A stretch of DNA of 64,000 bases from Phycisphaeraceae bacterium (GTDB taxonomy: Bacteria; Planctomycetota; Phycisphaerae; Phycisphaerales; SM1A02). The DNA lies in assembly GCA_019636735.1 (NCBI GenBank), contig JAHBWY010000009.1, positions 47,884-111,883 of the forward strand, read 5' to 3'. Of this stretch, positions 8,567-16,481 are shown in pieces. Under the pieces are notes generated by a model. That model searched no databases. It was given only the letters and a program-made list of their open reading frames with translations, and was not told the origin of the DNA. Each line of letters opens with the position of its first letter. Within the stretch, counting starts at the first letter, position 1. The position numbers were made by a program, and so were the translations under genes.

Positions 8567-8892
8567 CAGGCGGCGGATGGGCACGCGGCCTCCTTGGTCG
8601 ATGGAGTAGGGGGTGCCGAGCGCTCCGGGCACCGACAGACGGCAAAGGCCGTCTCGCCATACTCCCGCCGTGCGTAGCCGACGAAGAGCTGGTTCAGAGC
8701 CTGGCCGACGTGCGTCGAGGCGTCGATGACCAGAGTGCGGGTGAGCGGACGTCCGGCGAAGCGCGCGTCCATGCGGGCTCTCGCCTCGCCGTGAAGGCTC
8801 TCCACGGCGATCAAGGCCAGGTCGAGCGTGGCGAGCACCTCGACAAAGGGCACCTGCGGGTTGAAGACGTACCGATAGACCTCACGCGTCAT
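8566..8892 (-). CDS. Hypothetical protein, first gene of E1 recombination operon
   Basis: A 108-aa protein I do not recognise. It begins MTREVYRYVFNPQVPF and has a central segment MDARFAGRPLTRTLVIDAST, then a Cys-containing tail. It has a strong Shine-Dalgarno (AGAAGGAG 8 nt before the ATG) and lies 37 nt downstream of promoter motif site A, so it opens the operon. Its stop overlaps the ATG of the next frame. No E2 counterpart is present. Confidence 0.7.
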   Translation of the reverse strand: MTREVYRYVFNPQVPFVEVLATLDLALIAVESLHGEARARMDARFAGRPLTRTLVIDASTHVGQALNQLFVGYARREYGETAFAVCRCPERSAPPTPSTKEAACPSAA

Positions 8893-8929
8893 GCGTGCTG
8901 CTCCTTCTGGCGTCCGGTGAGTGATGGGT

Positions 8930-8970
8930 CGCTACTGGATACCTACGCGGCGCCCATGCCAAGTTGCGCG
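8930..8970 (-). promoter_or_regulatory. E1 promoter-like motif, site A (recombination operon)
   Basis: Read on the minus strand: CGCGCAAC at 8970-8963, ten unconserved bases, then the 23-bp word beginning CGCCGCGTAGGTATCC and ending AGTAGCG at 8930. The identical 23-bp word with GAGCAAC at the same spacing recurs at 16522-16482. It lies between the sigma-factor stop and the operon start, 37 nt upstream of the ATG at 8892. The bipartite form and position suggest a -35/-10 pair read by the neighbouring element sigma factor. Confidence 0.55.
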
Positions 8971-8973
8971 CGA

Positions 8974-9543
8974 TCACAGGTACTCGCGCAGCCCCGCGTC
9001 CTCGAAGACCTCGCGGATCTCGTCGATGTGCCGCTCGACCGCGCTGCGCGGGATGCCGAGCTCGTTGGCGATCGAGTTGACGGTGCCGGTCACGAGCCCC
9101 AGCGCGATCGCGCGGTGCAGCTCCGAGAGCCGGGCCAGGACCTCGGCGACATCGCGCTCGAGCTCGCGCAGCCGCTGCGGCACGCTCGACGACTCTGCGA
9201 TGAGCTGGTGCCGCGGGACCGCGCGGCCGTCACAGTCGAGGGCGGTGTCGTCGAGCGAGCACTCCTCCCTCTCCGGCGACCGCATCTCGGCGAAGCGGTA
9301 GCGGATCAGCGTGACGACGCGGCGCTCGACGACGCGGGCGACGAAGGTGTTGAGCTGCGCCTTGGCCGGGTCGAACTTCGGCAGCCGATCGATCAGATCG
9401 GTGAGCAGGTCGTGCTCGAGGTCGCAGCGTTCGGTTCGCTTCCGGAGTCGTCGGAACAGCCTGTTGGCGTGGTACTCGACGACTCGGGAGATGGCAGGAT
9501 CAGTAGGGTCAATCGGGGGTGCAGCGGCTGAGGATCGGTCCAT
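8974..9543 (-). CDS. Element-encoded sigma-70-family factor (E1)
   Basis: The 189-aa protein has a region-2-like half (DLEHDLLTDLIDRLPKFDPAKAQLNTF, then a basic helix with RRVVTLIRYRF) and a region-4 HTH near the C-terminus (VNSIANELGIPRSAVERHI). This is the architecture of small ECF-type sigma factors. The FDPAKAQ.NTF signature is shared with E2's 209-aa factor (YNPAKAQQHTF), so the two are orthologous element genes. The gene stops 4 nt before the promoter-like motif that precedes the recombination operon. The inferred role is to transcribe the element's own operons. Confidence 0.75.
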   Translation of the reverse strand: MDRSSAAAPPIDPTDPAISRVVEYHANRLFRRLRKRTERCDLEHDLLTDLIDRLPKFDPAKAQLNTFVARVVERRVVTLIRYRFAEMRSPEREECSLDDTALDCDGRAVPRHQLIAESSSVPQRLRELERDVAEVLARLSELHRAIALGLVTGTVNSIANELGIPRSAVERHIDEIREVFEDAGLREYL

Positions 9544-9629
9544 GAAGAATCTCCGTGTTGGGCCGCATCCACTGCGACCAGTTCACGGGGAGTCTCGGGA
9601 GACCGACCTGCCGGATCAGTCCTGACTAG

Positions 9630-10649
9630 TCATGACTTGGAGAGGATTTCTGCCGCACGCACGCCTTGATCGGTGAGGAAGTAGCCGCCAAGCCGGCCGA
9701 GATGACGGCCGTTGCCGAGCAGGTTCATCTTCACGAGAGACGAGAGAGCGGCTTTGAAGCTGGCATCCCATGTGTAGCCCGCGAGCTTCGCAAGCGCCTT
9801 CTGTCCAGGCGGATTCGATGCATCGGCGCCGACGACTCCCTTCTCATGGAGCGCCGTGATTGCATTGCGTTCCATCTCCTTGAGACGACGCACCTGTTCC
9901 GCGACGGCATCACCGGTCGGGTCGGCCGGCCGGCCAGGATTCACTGCAGGTGTGCTCTGACGATGAGACGCCTCCTCGTCCACGCGGAGGCAGAAGTCGC
10001 GAACGCGAGCATGCGCCGATGTCATGAGTCGCACGGTGCCGGTCGCTCCGAACGCAATCGACTCGGACATCGCCAGGTGGAGTACCGTCCGGCGCGAGAG
10101 CACTGTCGCCAGCGATGGGTCTTCGCTCGGGCGGGGGGTGAGCACGACGAGCGGGACACTCTCCTCGCCAGCGAGTCGGATGATCGTGTCTACGAGTTCC
10201 CTGTCCTCACCCACGACGAGGAACACCCCACACGTGACGGATGACTGCGTGCGCAGCGTGCCGATGCGCCGGACGCCTGCCAACGCGTGACGCTCCCACC
10301 ATCCGATCGGTTCGCAGCGAAGCGCGCCACAGACCCGCTGACACAACCCCCGCAGATCGATCCGATATGCCAGGACCTCCTCGTGCGACAACGTCACCGT
10401 CACGCCGTTGGTCGGATCGACCCCAACGACACGGTCTTTCTCGAGCACCAGATCGAGCGGCGGACCAACCCGGCCAAGACGCGGATAGGCGGCGACACGC
10501 TCGCCGGTCTTCACGATGAACGGCGCAACGATCGGGTATTCGTCACCCAGCAGCAACTCCCACTCGGCCCTAACCGAGGCGAGTTCCGGCATCGTGTTCA
10601 GCGACGACCAGAGTCGGCTTAACTTCCACCATCGATCCCTCGTTCGCAT
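9630..10649 (-). CDS. Winged-helix-tailed hypothetical protein, cargo cassette gene 2 (E1)
   Basis: A 339-aa protein of unknown function. The central part has alternating beta/alpha character with stretches such as VTCGVFLVVGEDRELVDTII and VPLVVLTPRPSE. The C-terminal ~75 residues look like a winged helix (ALAKLAGYTWDASFKAALSS, LGGYFLTDQGVRAAEIL). The ATG at 10649 is chosen because AGGAG lies 8 nt upstream; a longer frame exists to 10727. It overlaps gene 1 by 80 bp, implying coupling. E2 holds a smaller winged-helix-tailed protein at the same position. Confidence 0.7.
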   Translation of the reverse strand: MRTRDRWWKLSRLWSSLNTMPELASVRAEWELLLGDEYPIVAPFIVKTGERVAAYPRLGRVGPPLDLVLEKDRVVGVDPTNGVTVTLSHEEVLAYRIDLRGLCQRVCGALRCEPIGWWERHALAGVRRIGTLRTQSSVTCGVFLVVGEDRELVDTIIRLAGEESVPLVVLTPRPSEDPSLATVLSRRTVLHLAMSESIAFGATGTVRLMTSAHARVRDFCLRVDEEASHRQSTPAVNPGRPADPTGDAVAEQVRRLKEMERNAITALHEKGVVGADASNPPGQKALAKLAGYTWDASFKAALSSLVKMNLLGNGRHLGRLGGYFLTDQGVRAAEILSKS

Positions 10650-11808
10650 GTCGATCTCCTGCGGTGCGTCCAACAACGAAGCCGCGAGCTTCCAGCCATC
10701 GAGTGACAGCATCGCTATCGTCATCACGCACGAATGTCGCGTTGTGCGGAGTCACCTTGACGCGGCGGACGTTCGGGCTGTTGGTGAACTTGATCTCGAA
10801 CTTCGCCGCGATGATCTTCGGCCTCTGTGGCATCGTCTTGCCGCGATTCCTCAGCCCCTTGAAGATGTCCTTTGACCGGCGAACCTCTGTCTCGATGGGG
10901 TCGCCAGGCCACAAGTAGTGGATCTCGACCAAGCGGATGAAGTCGATACCGTCGATGTCTTCGCACAAGAGGGCGCTCTCGCCATCGACCCGAAGCGGAT
11001 CAAGTGTGTGCTTGTCTGCCTCGCCGAAGAACTCCTCGTCTCCAAGCAGCGCCTGTCCGAAGACCCTGCAGTAGAGGCGCTTCTCGCCGATGGTCTGCGC
11101 GTTCGCGCAGAGTTCACCGAGCGTCTTCTCGTAGATCACGACGTCGTACTTCATCGGGCGATAGAGCAAGCTGGCGCTGGACGGGCTATCCACTTCCTCA
11201 CGGCGAAGGGGTTCCCCATGCTTGACGAGGAAGAGGATGCGATGGTCTTCGGGGAATGCCCTGACCTCACACCGATCCCCTCGCTTGTGCGACGCGAACC
11301 ATGTCGCGAGCGCGCGTTCGATCGTTCGTAGTGCCCGCTCCGAGGGCTGACGGCATTTCGGCACCGGCTGATCCGCCCGTCTCATCGGGAAGTAGTCGAA
11401 GGATCGCGGACGATGGACGAACTGTCTCGCCTGCTGCTGCTCGAGGAGCGTCGGGTCGAGCAGCCAGAGTTGAACCGCCACATCCGCTGGAGTGTGCTCC
11501 TCGCCATCGATCGCGATGCCTGCCGCCGCTGCCGCATCGAGGAGCGCGTCCAAGCCCTCGGCGGTGGACAGGTCGGCGAGCAGATACAGCGCATCCACTA
11601 GATCGGGCGGAGGGCCATGGGCAGCAGAGGCGAGGATGAGACTGAGCTGGTCGTAGTCGATCTCGCGGCCGTCGTCGGCATCGGGCAGGTCGATGCCGCA
11701 TCCAGCCAGGTAGGTCTCGAACCGCTCGAGGAAATCGAGGAGGTGCCGTCGCCCGATGCTCCGAAGGACCTTCGGCTCCGTGAATCGGCGAGGGTTGAAG
11801 GTCGGCAT
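10570..11808 (-). CDS. Hypothetical protein, cargo cassette gene 1 (E1)
   Basis: A 412-aa protein with a GAGAGGAG Shine-Dalgarno. I know similar proteins only as uncharacterised. Visible features are an acidic N-terminal helical region, then a mixed alpha/beta part with ILFLVKHGEPLRREE, LLYRPMKYDVVIYE, EKRLYCRVFGQALLGDEEFF, DGIDFIRLVEIHYLWPGD and a C-terminal TRDDDSDAVTRWLEARGFV. The pattern suggests a conserved cytoplasmic protein with repeated beta units rather than a transporter or nuclease. It overlaps gene 2 and forms a two-gene cassette in the cargo slot. A defence or superinfection role is speculative. Confidence 0.65.
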   Translation of the reverse strand: MPTFNPRRFTEPKVLRSIGRRHLLDFLERFETYLAGCGIDLPDADDGREIDYDQLSLILASAAHGPPPDLVDALYLLADLSTAEGLDALLDAAAAAGIAIDGEEHTPADVAVQLWLLDPTLLEQQQARQFVHRPRSFDYFPMRRADQPVPKCRQPSERALRTIERALATWFASHKRGDRCEVRAFPEDHRILFLVKHGEPLRREEVDSPSSASLLYRPMKYDVVIYEKTLGELCANAQTIGEKRLYCRVFGQALLGDEEFFGEADKHTLDPLRVDGESALLCEDIDGIDFIRLVEIHYLWPGDPIETEVRRSKDIFKGLRNRGKTMPQRPKIIAAKFEIKFTNSPNVRRVKVTPHNATFVRDDDSDAVTRWLEARGFVVGRTAGDRHANEGSMVEVKPTLVVAEHDAGTRLG

Positions 11809-11909
11809 GCGTCTGGCTCCTCTCGTGGTTCGGCGGCGTTATCCGGGCTTCAGGGTCGGGATAGAGCGGCTGGGCAGCCCAGCCGGACGATGCTATACTA
11901 CCTCGGAGG

Positions 11910-11937
11910 TTGACAAACCGCTACTCTGGGATAGACT
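11910..11937 (+). promoter_or_regulatory. Candidate promoter of the toxin-antitoxin pair
   Basis: TTGACA at 11910-11915 is followed after 16 bases by TAGACT at 11932-11937, a perfect -35 and a 4/6 -10. The toxin ATG at 11940 would then be almost leaderless. A TATACT with an extended TGC (11890-11898) and a GGAGG at 11905 just upstream offer an alternative, with translation from the TTG at 11910. Confidence 0.4.
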
Positions 11938-11939
11938 AC

Positions 11940-12332
11940 ATGCCGAAGGATACTGAATGCCAGCCGCCAGACCCCAGAGCCGTTTCCGAGTTCCTGACCG
12001 CCTTCAAGCTGGCGATCGACTACGAGCGGTGCGAGTTCCGCGGACGCCCCCGGACCGAGCAGGATCTGATCGATCTCAACCTCACCCGACGGCTGGCCTT
12101 GGAGCAGATCTGCCGGCTCACCCCGAGCAACTACTCGGCGGGGCCGACGCCCGACGACACGGATCAGTCAAGAGACGTCTGGATCTTTGGGTGCGATCTT
12201 GAAGGCACGGAGGTCTACATCAAGCTCAGACTCAACCCCACCAAGCCGCGCGAGCTGCCTCGCGGAACGGTGTGGTCGTTCCACAAGGCCCAGCATCCGA
12301 TGCGTTATCCGCTGAGAGGAGCCAGCTCATGA
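11940..12332 (+). CDS. MqsR-family-like toxin
   Basis: A 130-aa protein, plus-strand cargo of E1. The C-terminal half reads YSAGPTPDDTDQ, WIFGCDLEGTEVYIKLRL, then WSFHKAQHPMRYPLR, the layout of MqsR-type toxins (GP.pD, vWvFG...YIKL, SFH.ae.p..yPf). MqsR-like proteins are mRNA interferases; activity here is inferred. The stop overlaps the antitoxin ATG (ATGA at 12329), which has a GAGAGGAG Shine-Dalgarno. A TTG at 11910 directly after GGAGG could add ten residues. Confidence 0.7.
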   Translation: MPKDTECQPPDPRAVSEFLTAFKLAIDYERCEFRGRPRTEQDLIDLNLTRRLALEQICRLTPSNYSAGPTPDDTDQSRDVWIFGCDLEGTEVYIKLRLNPTKPRELPRGTVWSFHKAQHPMRYPLRGASS

Positions 12333-13354
12333 TGGAACGAACAATCTACTGCCCCAACTGCGAGTGCGACCGCCTCTTTCGCCCGGAGGAACGCGACGAG
12401 CGATTTGATGTTCGAGGTGAGGACGTCTCGCTCAAGGTTCCCGTCTGGGTCTGCGCCGAGTGTGGCGAGTCCGTCGTCGATGCCGCCTTCGGCGATCCGG
12501 TCGAGCGCGCGATGGATGCCCATCGAGAGAAGCGCGGCCTGCTGTCGTCGGCGGAGATTCGTCGCATACGCGAACAGTGGAGCTTGAGCCAGGTGGCATT
12601 CGCCACGCTGCTCGGAATGAGCCCAGCAACGATTAATCGCTACGAGCAAGGCTCGCTGCAGCAGGAGAAGGAGGATGAGCTGCTGCGCGCCTGCGACAGC
12701 CCCGACCGCATGCGCGACCTCCTCAGACGCCGAGGGCACCTGCTTTCGGAGCGCCAGCGTATCGCAGCGGAGGCGAAGCTCGGACCAGTTGCGGCAAGCG
12801 GTGTTGCGTATTGGGAAACAGGCTTCTACGAATCGATGCCGGTTGAGGTGTCCAAGCGAAGTGGATTCCGCCAGTTCGATTTCGATCGATACGCCGCAGT
12901 GGTGGCGTGGCTCTGCAAGAACGTTCAACTCGTCACGCAGACAAAGCTTTACAAGCTCCTCTTCTACGCGGATTTCATCTGCTTTCGTGCGTCGTCGCGA
13001 TCGCTCACGGGTGCCGTGTATCGGCGAATGCCGTACGGCCCGGTGCCCGTGGGATTCAGCGGACTGCGTGCGCAGCTCGAAGCCGACGATGTTGTGGTCG
13101 TCAGCGAGATGGCGTTCCAGAACGGGAACACGGGCGAGGTCTTCCGCCCTGGCGCGCGAGCAGAGGAGTCCCTCGGTGTGCTGACTGACGACGACATGCG
13201 TGTGCTGAAGTTCGTCCGCGATGCTCTCGGTGCTATGACGCCGTCAGACATCAGCGACAAGTCGCACGAAGAGTCGGCGTGGAAGGACACCCTTCCAAAG
13301 GATGTGATCAGCTACGAGAAGGCGATGGAGTTGTCGCTTTCGCTCACCAAGTGA
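12329..13354 (+). CDS. MqsA-type antitoxin fused to Panacea (DUF4065/SocA-like) domain
   Basis: The 341-aa protein begins with a zinc-binding region (CPNCECD...CAECGE), then an HTH_3/YgiT-type DNA-binding domain (LSQVAFATLLGMSPATINRYEQG), and ends in a Panacea domain (TKLYKLLFYADFICFR, MPYGPVPVGF, then ESAWKDT). Panacea domains neutralise diverse toxins and MqsA-type HTHs autoregulate the operon. The pairing with an MqsR-like toxin is unusual because the classic MqsA does not carry Panacea. The toxin gene precedes the antitoxin gene, as in mqsRA. Confidence 0.85.
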   Translation: MMERTIYCPNCECDRLFRPEERDERFDVRGEDVSLKVPVWVCAECGESVVDAAFGDPVERAMDAHREKRGLLSSAEIRRIREQWSLSQVAFATLLGMSPATINRYEQGSLQQEKEDELLRACDSPDRMRDLLRRRGHLLSERQRIAAEAKLGPVAASGVAYWETGFYESMPVEVSKRSGFRQFDFDRYAAVVAWLCKNVQLVTQTKLYKLLFYADFICFRASSRSLTGAVYRRMPYGPVPVGFSGLRAQLEADDVVVVSEMAFQNGNTGEVFRPGARAEESLGVLTDDDMRVLKFVRDALGAMTPSDISDKSHEESAWKDTLPKDVISYEKAMELSLSLTK

Positions 13355-13367
13355 ACGGAGTCCAGCA

Positions 13368-13604
13368 ATGGCAAAGAAGAGTAACACGCATCACGTGACC
13401 TACGACAAGAAGGCTGATGACTGGAAAGTCACACGCGGAGGTGCCGATCGTGCGGCGGGCCGGTTCGACACCAAGCAGCAGGCGGTCGACGCGGCGCGCG
13501 AGATCAGCCGCAACCAGAAAACTGAGCTGAAGATTCACAACAAGGATGGCAAGATCGCTCAGTCCGACAGCCACGGCAATGATCCTCATCCGCCGAAGGG
13601 CTGA
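13368..13604 (+). CDS. DUF2188 family small protein
   Basis: The 78-aa protein matches DUF2188: HHVTYDKKADDWKVTRGGADRA, then FDTKQQAVDAAREISRNQ and a C-terminal IHNKDGKI element. The family has no established function and is frequent in genomic islands. It has a GGAG Shine-Dalgarno and follows the antitoxin by 13 bp, so it may be co-transcribed. Its 3' end overlaps the convergent HTH gene by 19 bp. Confidence 0.8.
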   Translation: MAKKSNTHHVTYDKKADDWKVTRGGADRAAGRFDTKQQAVDAAREISRNQKTELKIHNKDGKIAQSDSHGNDPHPPKG

Positions 13605-14014
13605 TTGCCGAGAACGCTACGGCACGCCGCCCGCTGCTTCCGCCAGTCGGGTATCGCCGCGATCGGCCGCAGTTCCCGTTCGGTGATAGGGTCGCGGCCA
13701 GACTCGACCCGGGGCAGGGCGAGGATCGCCTCCTGAATGTCGGGGGCTAGGTGCAGCAGATTCATGATCTGCGTGACGCGGGCGCGCGTCACCTGCCCGA
13801 GCCGCGCGATCTCGGCGAGGTCCTTCACCTCGCCGTCGCGGATCAGGTGCTCGAACCGGATCGCCAGCGCCATGAGCCGCGTCACCCGCGGCATCCGGCC
13901 GGGCATCGGCGCGGGCGACTCGGGACGCTCGCCGACGACCGCGCGCTTTCGGCCTCGACGGCTGGTGTTGAAGTGCACCTTGAACTCGATGCGCGGCTCG
14001 GCTCCGTCGATCAC
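13586..14014 (-). CDS. ParB/KorB-like HTH protein, recombinase-associated (E1)
   Basis: The 142-aa protein carries a central HTH with AEIARLGQVTRARVTQIMNLL, the type found in ParB-like proteins, and then LAPDIQEAIL. Its GTG start at 14014 overlaps the recombinase TGA (GTGA). Proteins of this type regularly follow DUF2924-associated serine recombinases and could act as directionality or copy-control factors; that role is inferred. The E2 homologue begins similarly but has a longer C-terminal tail. Confidence 0.75.
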   Translation of the reverse strand: MIDGAEPRIEFKVHFNTSRRGRKRAVVGERPESPAPMPGRMPRVTRLMALAIRFEHLIRDGEVKDLAEIARLGQVTRARVTQIMNLLHLAPDIQEAILALPRVESGRDPITERELRPIAAIPDWRKQRAACRSVLGNQPFGG

Positions 14015-15612
14015 GCGGCGACCTCCTCTTCGTCAGGCGCCCCGACCTCGCTGGCCAAGCCGCGCAGGCCGCTCGGGTGGAACGTCACGCCCACCATCCC
14101 GGTGACGCCGTCGTAGTCGACGCGCTTGACCAACAGCCGGACGACGCGGGCCTGCTCCTTCGGCGAGAGCGTCTCCCACACCGGATCGAACGCGGAGAGC
14201 GAACGGGCGACCTCGCGCTCGTCGACGATCTCGCGCCCGAGCGTCATCGCCCGCTCGCGCAGCTCCGTCATCCGCTGCTCGCCTGATCGGATGCGATCGT
14301 TGAGCTCGCCCAGGCGCGATGATGCGACCGTGCTTGCTCCCGCCTCCGCGGCCAACTCGCGGAGCTCTCGTTCGTACCGCCGAAGCTCGCGCTCGACCGT
14401 CCGTTTTTCGCCCTCGATCGTGGCGATTGCCTCGGTTGCCTGCTTCCTCGCGTGCTTCAGCGTCGCGGTGATGAGCGTCGGGTCGCGACCGATCGCCCGG
14501 ATCTGCTCGACAACGAGCCGCTCGAGCTCCGCAGCCGGAACCGACTTGGACGGGCAGGTGTGCCAGCCGCGCTTCTGCGCGTTGAGGCAGACGTAGTAGC
14601 GGTACTGGATGGAGCCGTTGCCGTTCCCATCGCGCCGGGTCGAATAGGTGTGACCCATCGAGCAGCCGCACGGCGTACACCGCAGCAGCCCCTTGAGGAG
14701 CGCGCCGTACTTGTTTCGCACCGCGGCTCCGCCCGTTCGGCCGTTGCGGACCAGCAGGCGTTGCGTGCGCTCGAAGAGGTCGGCATCGACGATCGCCGCG
14801 TGCTCGCCCTCGTGGACCTCGCTCTTGTACCGCACCTTACCGAGGTAGACGACGTTCGTTAGCAGCTTGAAGAGGCTCGCCTTGTCGAACGCCTTCCCGC
14901 CGCGCTCCGCGCCCTTGCGGGTGGTCCAGCGCTTGTTGACCCACCCGCGCTCGTCGATCGCCTTCACCGTCGGGATCAGCGCCTGGTGCTCGAGGTAGAG
15001 CGCGAAGATCTCGCGGACGCGCGAAGCCTCGTCCTCGTTGACGATGAGCCGGAAGCCGCGGGGATCGACGTCGTAGCCGAGGATCGGATGGCCGCCCGCC
15101 CACTTCCCCTTGCGCCGCGTCGCTGCGATCTTGTCGCGGGTGCGCTCGGAGATGATCTCGCGCTCGAACTGGGCGAAGGAGAGCAGGACGTTGAGGACGA
15201 GCCGCCCCATCGACGACGCGGTGTTGAACTGCTGCGTGACGGAGACGAACGACACCTTGCGGCGCTCGAACGTCTCCATCATGCGGGCGAAGTCGAGCAG
15301 CGACCGGCTGAGGCGATCGACCTTGTAGACGACGACGCAGTCGACCTTGCCCGACTCGATGTCGGCCATCAGGCGTCTGAGCGCCGGTCGCTCCATGTTG
15401 CCGCCCGTGAAGCCGCCGTCGTCGTAGCGATCGGGCAGGCATACCCAGCCTTCGCCCGCCTGGCTCGCGATGTAGTTCTCGCCGCTCTCGCGCTGGGCGT
15501 CGAGCGAATTGAACTCCTGCTCGAGGCCCTCCTCGCTCGACTTGCGGGTGTAGATGGCGCAGCGGACCGTCGCGGCGGAGGCGCGGGCCGGGGCCAGCCG
15601 GGATCGGCTCAT
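14011..15612 (-). CDS. Large serine recombinase (E1 integrase)
   Basis: The 533-aa protein has an N-terminal resolvase domain with YTRKS (catalytic Ser at about 25), DDGGFTGG, KVDRLSRS and FEREIISERTRDKIA, followed by a recombinase domain, a zinc ribbon (CTPCGCSMGH...CLNAQKRGWHTCP) and a coiled-coil insertion at about 385-460. This is the layout of phage integrases of the large serine family. The ATG at 15612 overlaps the DUF2924 stop (ATGA). It is the best candidate for integrating and excising E1. Confidence 0.92.
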   Translation of the reverse strand: MSRSRLAPARASAATVRCAIYTRKSSEEGLEQEFNSLDAQRESGENYIASQAGEGWVCLPDRYDDGGFTGGNMERPALRRLMADIESGKVDCVVVYKVDRLSRSLLDFARMMETFERRKVSFVSVTQQFNTASSMGRLVLNVLLSFAQFEREIISERTRDKIAATRRKGKWAGGHPILGYDVDPRGFRLIVNEDEASRVREIFALYLEHQALIPTVKAIDERGWVNKRWTTRKGAERGGKAFDKASLFKLLTNVVYLGKVRYKSEVHEGEHAAIVDADLFERTQRLLVRNGRTGGAAVRNKYGALLKGLLRCTPCGCSMGHTYSTRRDGNGNGSIQYRYYVCLNAQKRGWHTCPSKSVPAAELERLVVEQIRAIGRDPTLITATLKHARKQATEAIATIEGEKRTVERELRRYERELRELAAEAGASTVASSRLGELNDRIRSGEQRMTELRERAMTLGREIVDEREVARSLSAFDPVWETLSPKEQARVVRLLVKRVDYDGVTGMVGVTFHPSGLRGLASEVGAPDEEEVAA

Positions 15613-16169
15613 CGGGTGGCCTCCTCGCACCGCGGCTTCTCAAGCCCGAAGAAGAGGTAGCCGTTCCAATGCGCGCCGGTCACCGCCTGGGCGACGGCCG
15701 AGAGCGAGCGATAGATCGTGCCCTCGTAGTCGAAGCCCTTCGGCAGCACACGCACGCGGATGGTCCGGCCTCGGTACTGGCGGGTGAGCAAGGCTCCGGG
15801 CATCGGGAGCCGACCGTCGCTGGCGACCGAGATCGCCGTGGTCGCGCTTGCGGGGGTCTGCGCTGCGAGGAGCGCCGGGCCGGGCGGCCGCGCGGGGCCG
15901 GGTGCCCGCATCCGCAGGTCGGCGTCGTCGGCGATCTCCATCGCCCGCTCGCGAAGCCGCTGCGCCCGCTCCGCGAGATCGCCCTCGGTGTTGGCCTGCA
16001 CCCGCCACGCGATCCGCCGCACGAGGTACGCCTTGTGACACGAGCGCGTCTCCTCGCCGAAGACCTCGGCGTAGCGCCGCCGCAGTTCGGTCACCGTCAT
16101 GCGCTCGAGCTCGCTCATCAACCGTCCGACGTTCAACGCCACGCATCGCTCCTTTCTGGCTTCAGACAT
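15609..16169 (-). CDS. DUF2924 protein, recombinase-associated (E1)
   Basis: The 186-aa protein matches DUF2924: LERMTVTELRRRYAEVFGE at the start, a middle LVRRIAWRVQ, then PGALLTRQYRGR, a strand-rich region FDYEGTIYRSLSAVA and the ending TGAHWNGYLFFGL. The family is found almost always just upstream of a large serine recombinase, to which it is translationally coupled here; function unknown. The C-terminal part resembles a small DNA-interacting domain. The E2 homologue is 173 aa. Confidence 0.88.
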   Translation of the reverse strand: MSEARKERCVALNVGRLMSELERMTVTELRRRYAEVFGEETRSCHKAYLVRRIAWRVQANTEGDLAERAQRLRERAMEIADDADLRMRAPGPARPPGPALLAAQTPASATTAISVASDGRLPMPGALLTRQYRGRTIRVRVLPKGFDYEGTIYRSLSAVAQAVTGAHWNGYLFFGLEKPRCEEATR

Positions 16170-16187
16170 CGCTGCATCTCCGAGCCG

Positions 16188-16394
16188 TTAACCAGTGGAA
16201 CGATCAGGGCGTGAGCCACGAGGAAGATCAAGGCATGTCGGCGCGTCCTCGGCGAGATTCTGAAGATCGTCGAAGTCGCCAACGATGCGGCCATGCAGGC
16301 GGAGAATGCCGCGAGCGAAGATGCTCGCGACCTCGTCGCGGCGCTCCGCCGTGGACATGCCTTCGGGGTCGTCGTGATCGAGGCGCAGCGACAT
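16188..16394 (-). CDS. Small protein heading the E1 recombinase operon
   Basis: A 68-aa protein with an AAGGAG Shine-Dalgarno 7 nt before its ATG. Its only recognisable segment is ERRDEVASIFARGILRLHGR, a short amphipathic helix. The same segment recurs in both small genes upstream of the E2 recombinase (QRRSELAAIVASGIAR at 58621-58875 and EQCDEIASIVARSTLRLQ in the frameshifted gene). Function unknown; it sits 88 nt downstream of promoter motif site B. Confidence 0.65.
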   Translation of the reverse strand: MSLRLDHDDPEGMSTAERRDEVASIFARGILRLHGRIVGDFDDLQNLAEDAPTCLDLPRGSRPDRSTG

Positions 16395-16423
16395 CGCGGA
16401 CTCCTTGCGGGAGCTGTGAACGC

Positions 16424-16459
16424 GCGACCATCCGTGGTCGGTCGATCGTGCTCGGATTC
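16424..16459. promoter_or_regulatory. Dyad block conserved upstream of both recombinase operons (E1 copy)
   Basis: GACCA-TCCG-TGGTC forms a perfect 5-bp dyad inside a 36-base block that matches 59196-59231 at about 31 positions. In both elements it ends exactly 30 nt upstream of the ATG of the small first gene. It may be an operator, a leader hairpin, or part of the recombinase attachment site. Confidence 0.5.
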
Positions 16460-16481
16460 AGAGGCGGCTGTTAAACGAAGC

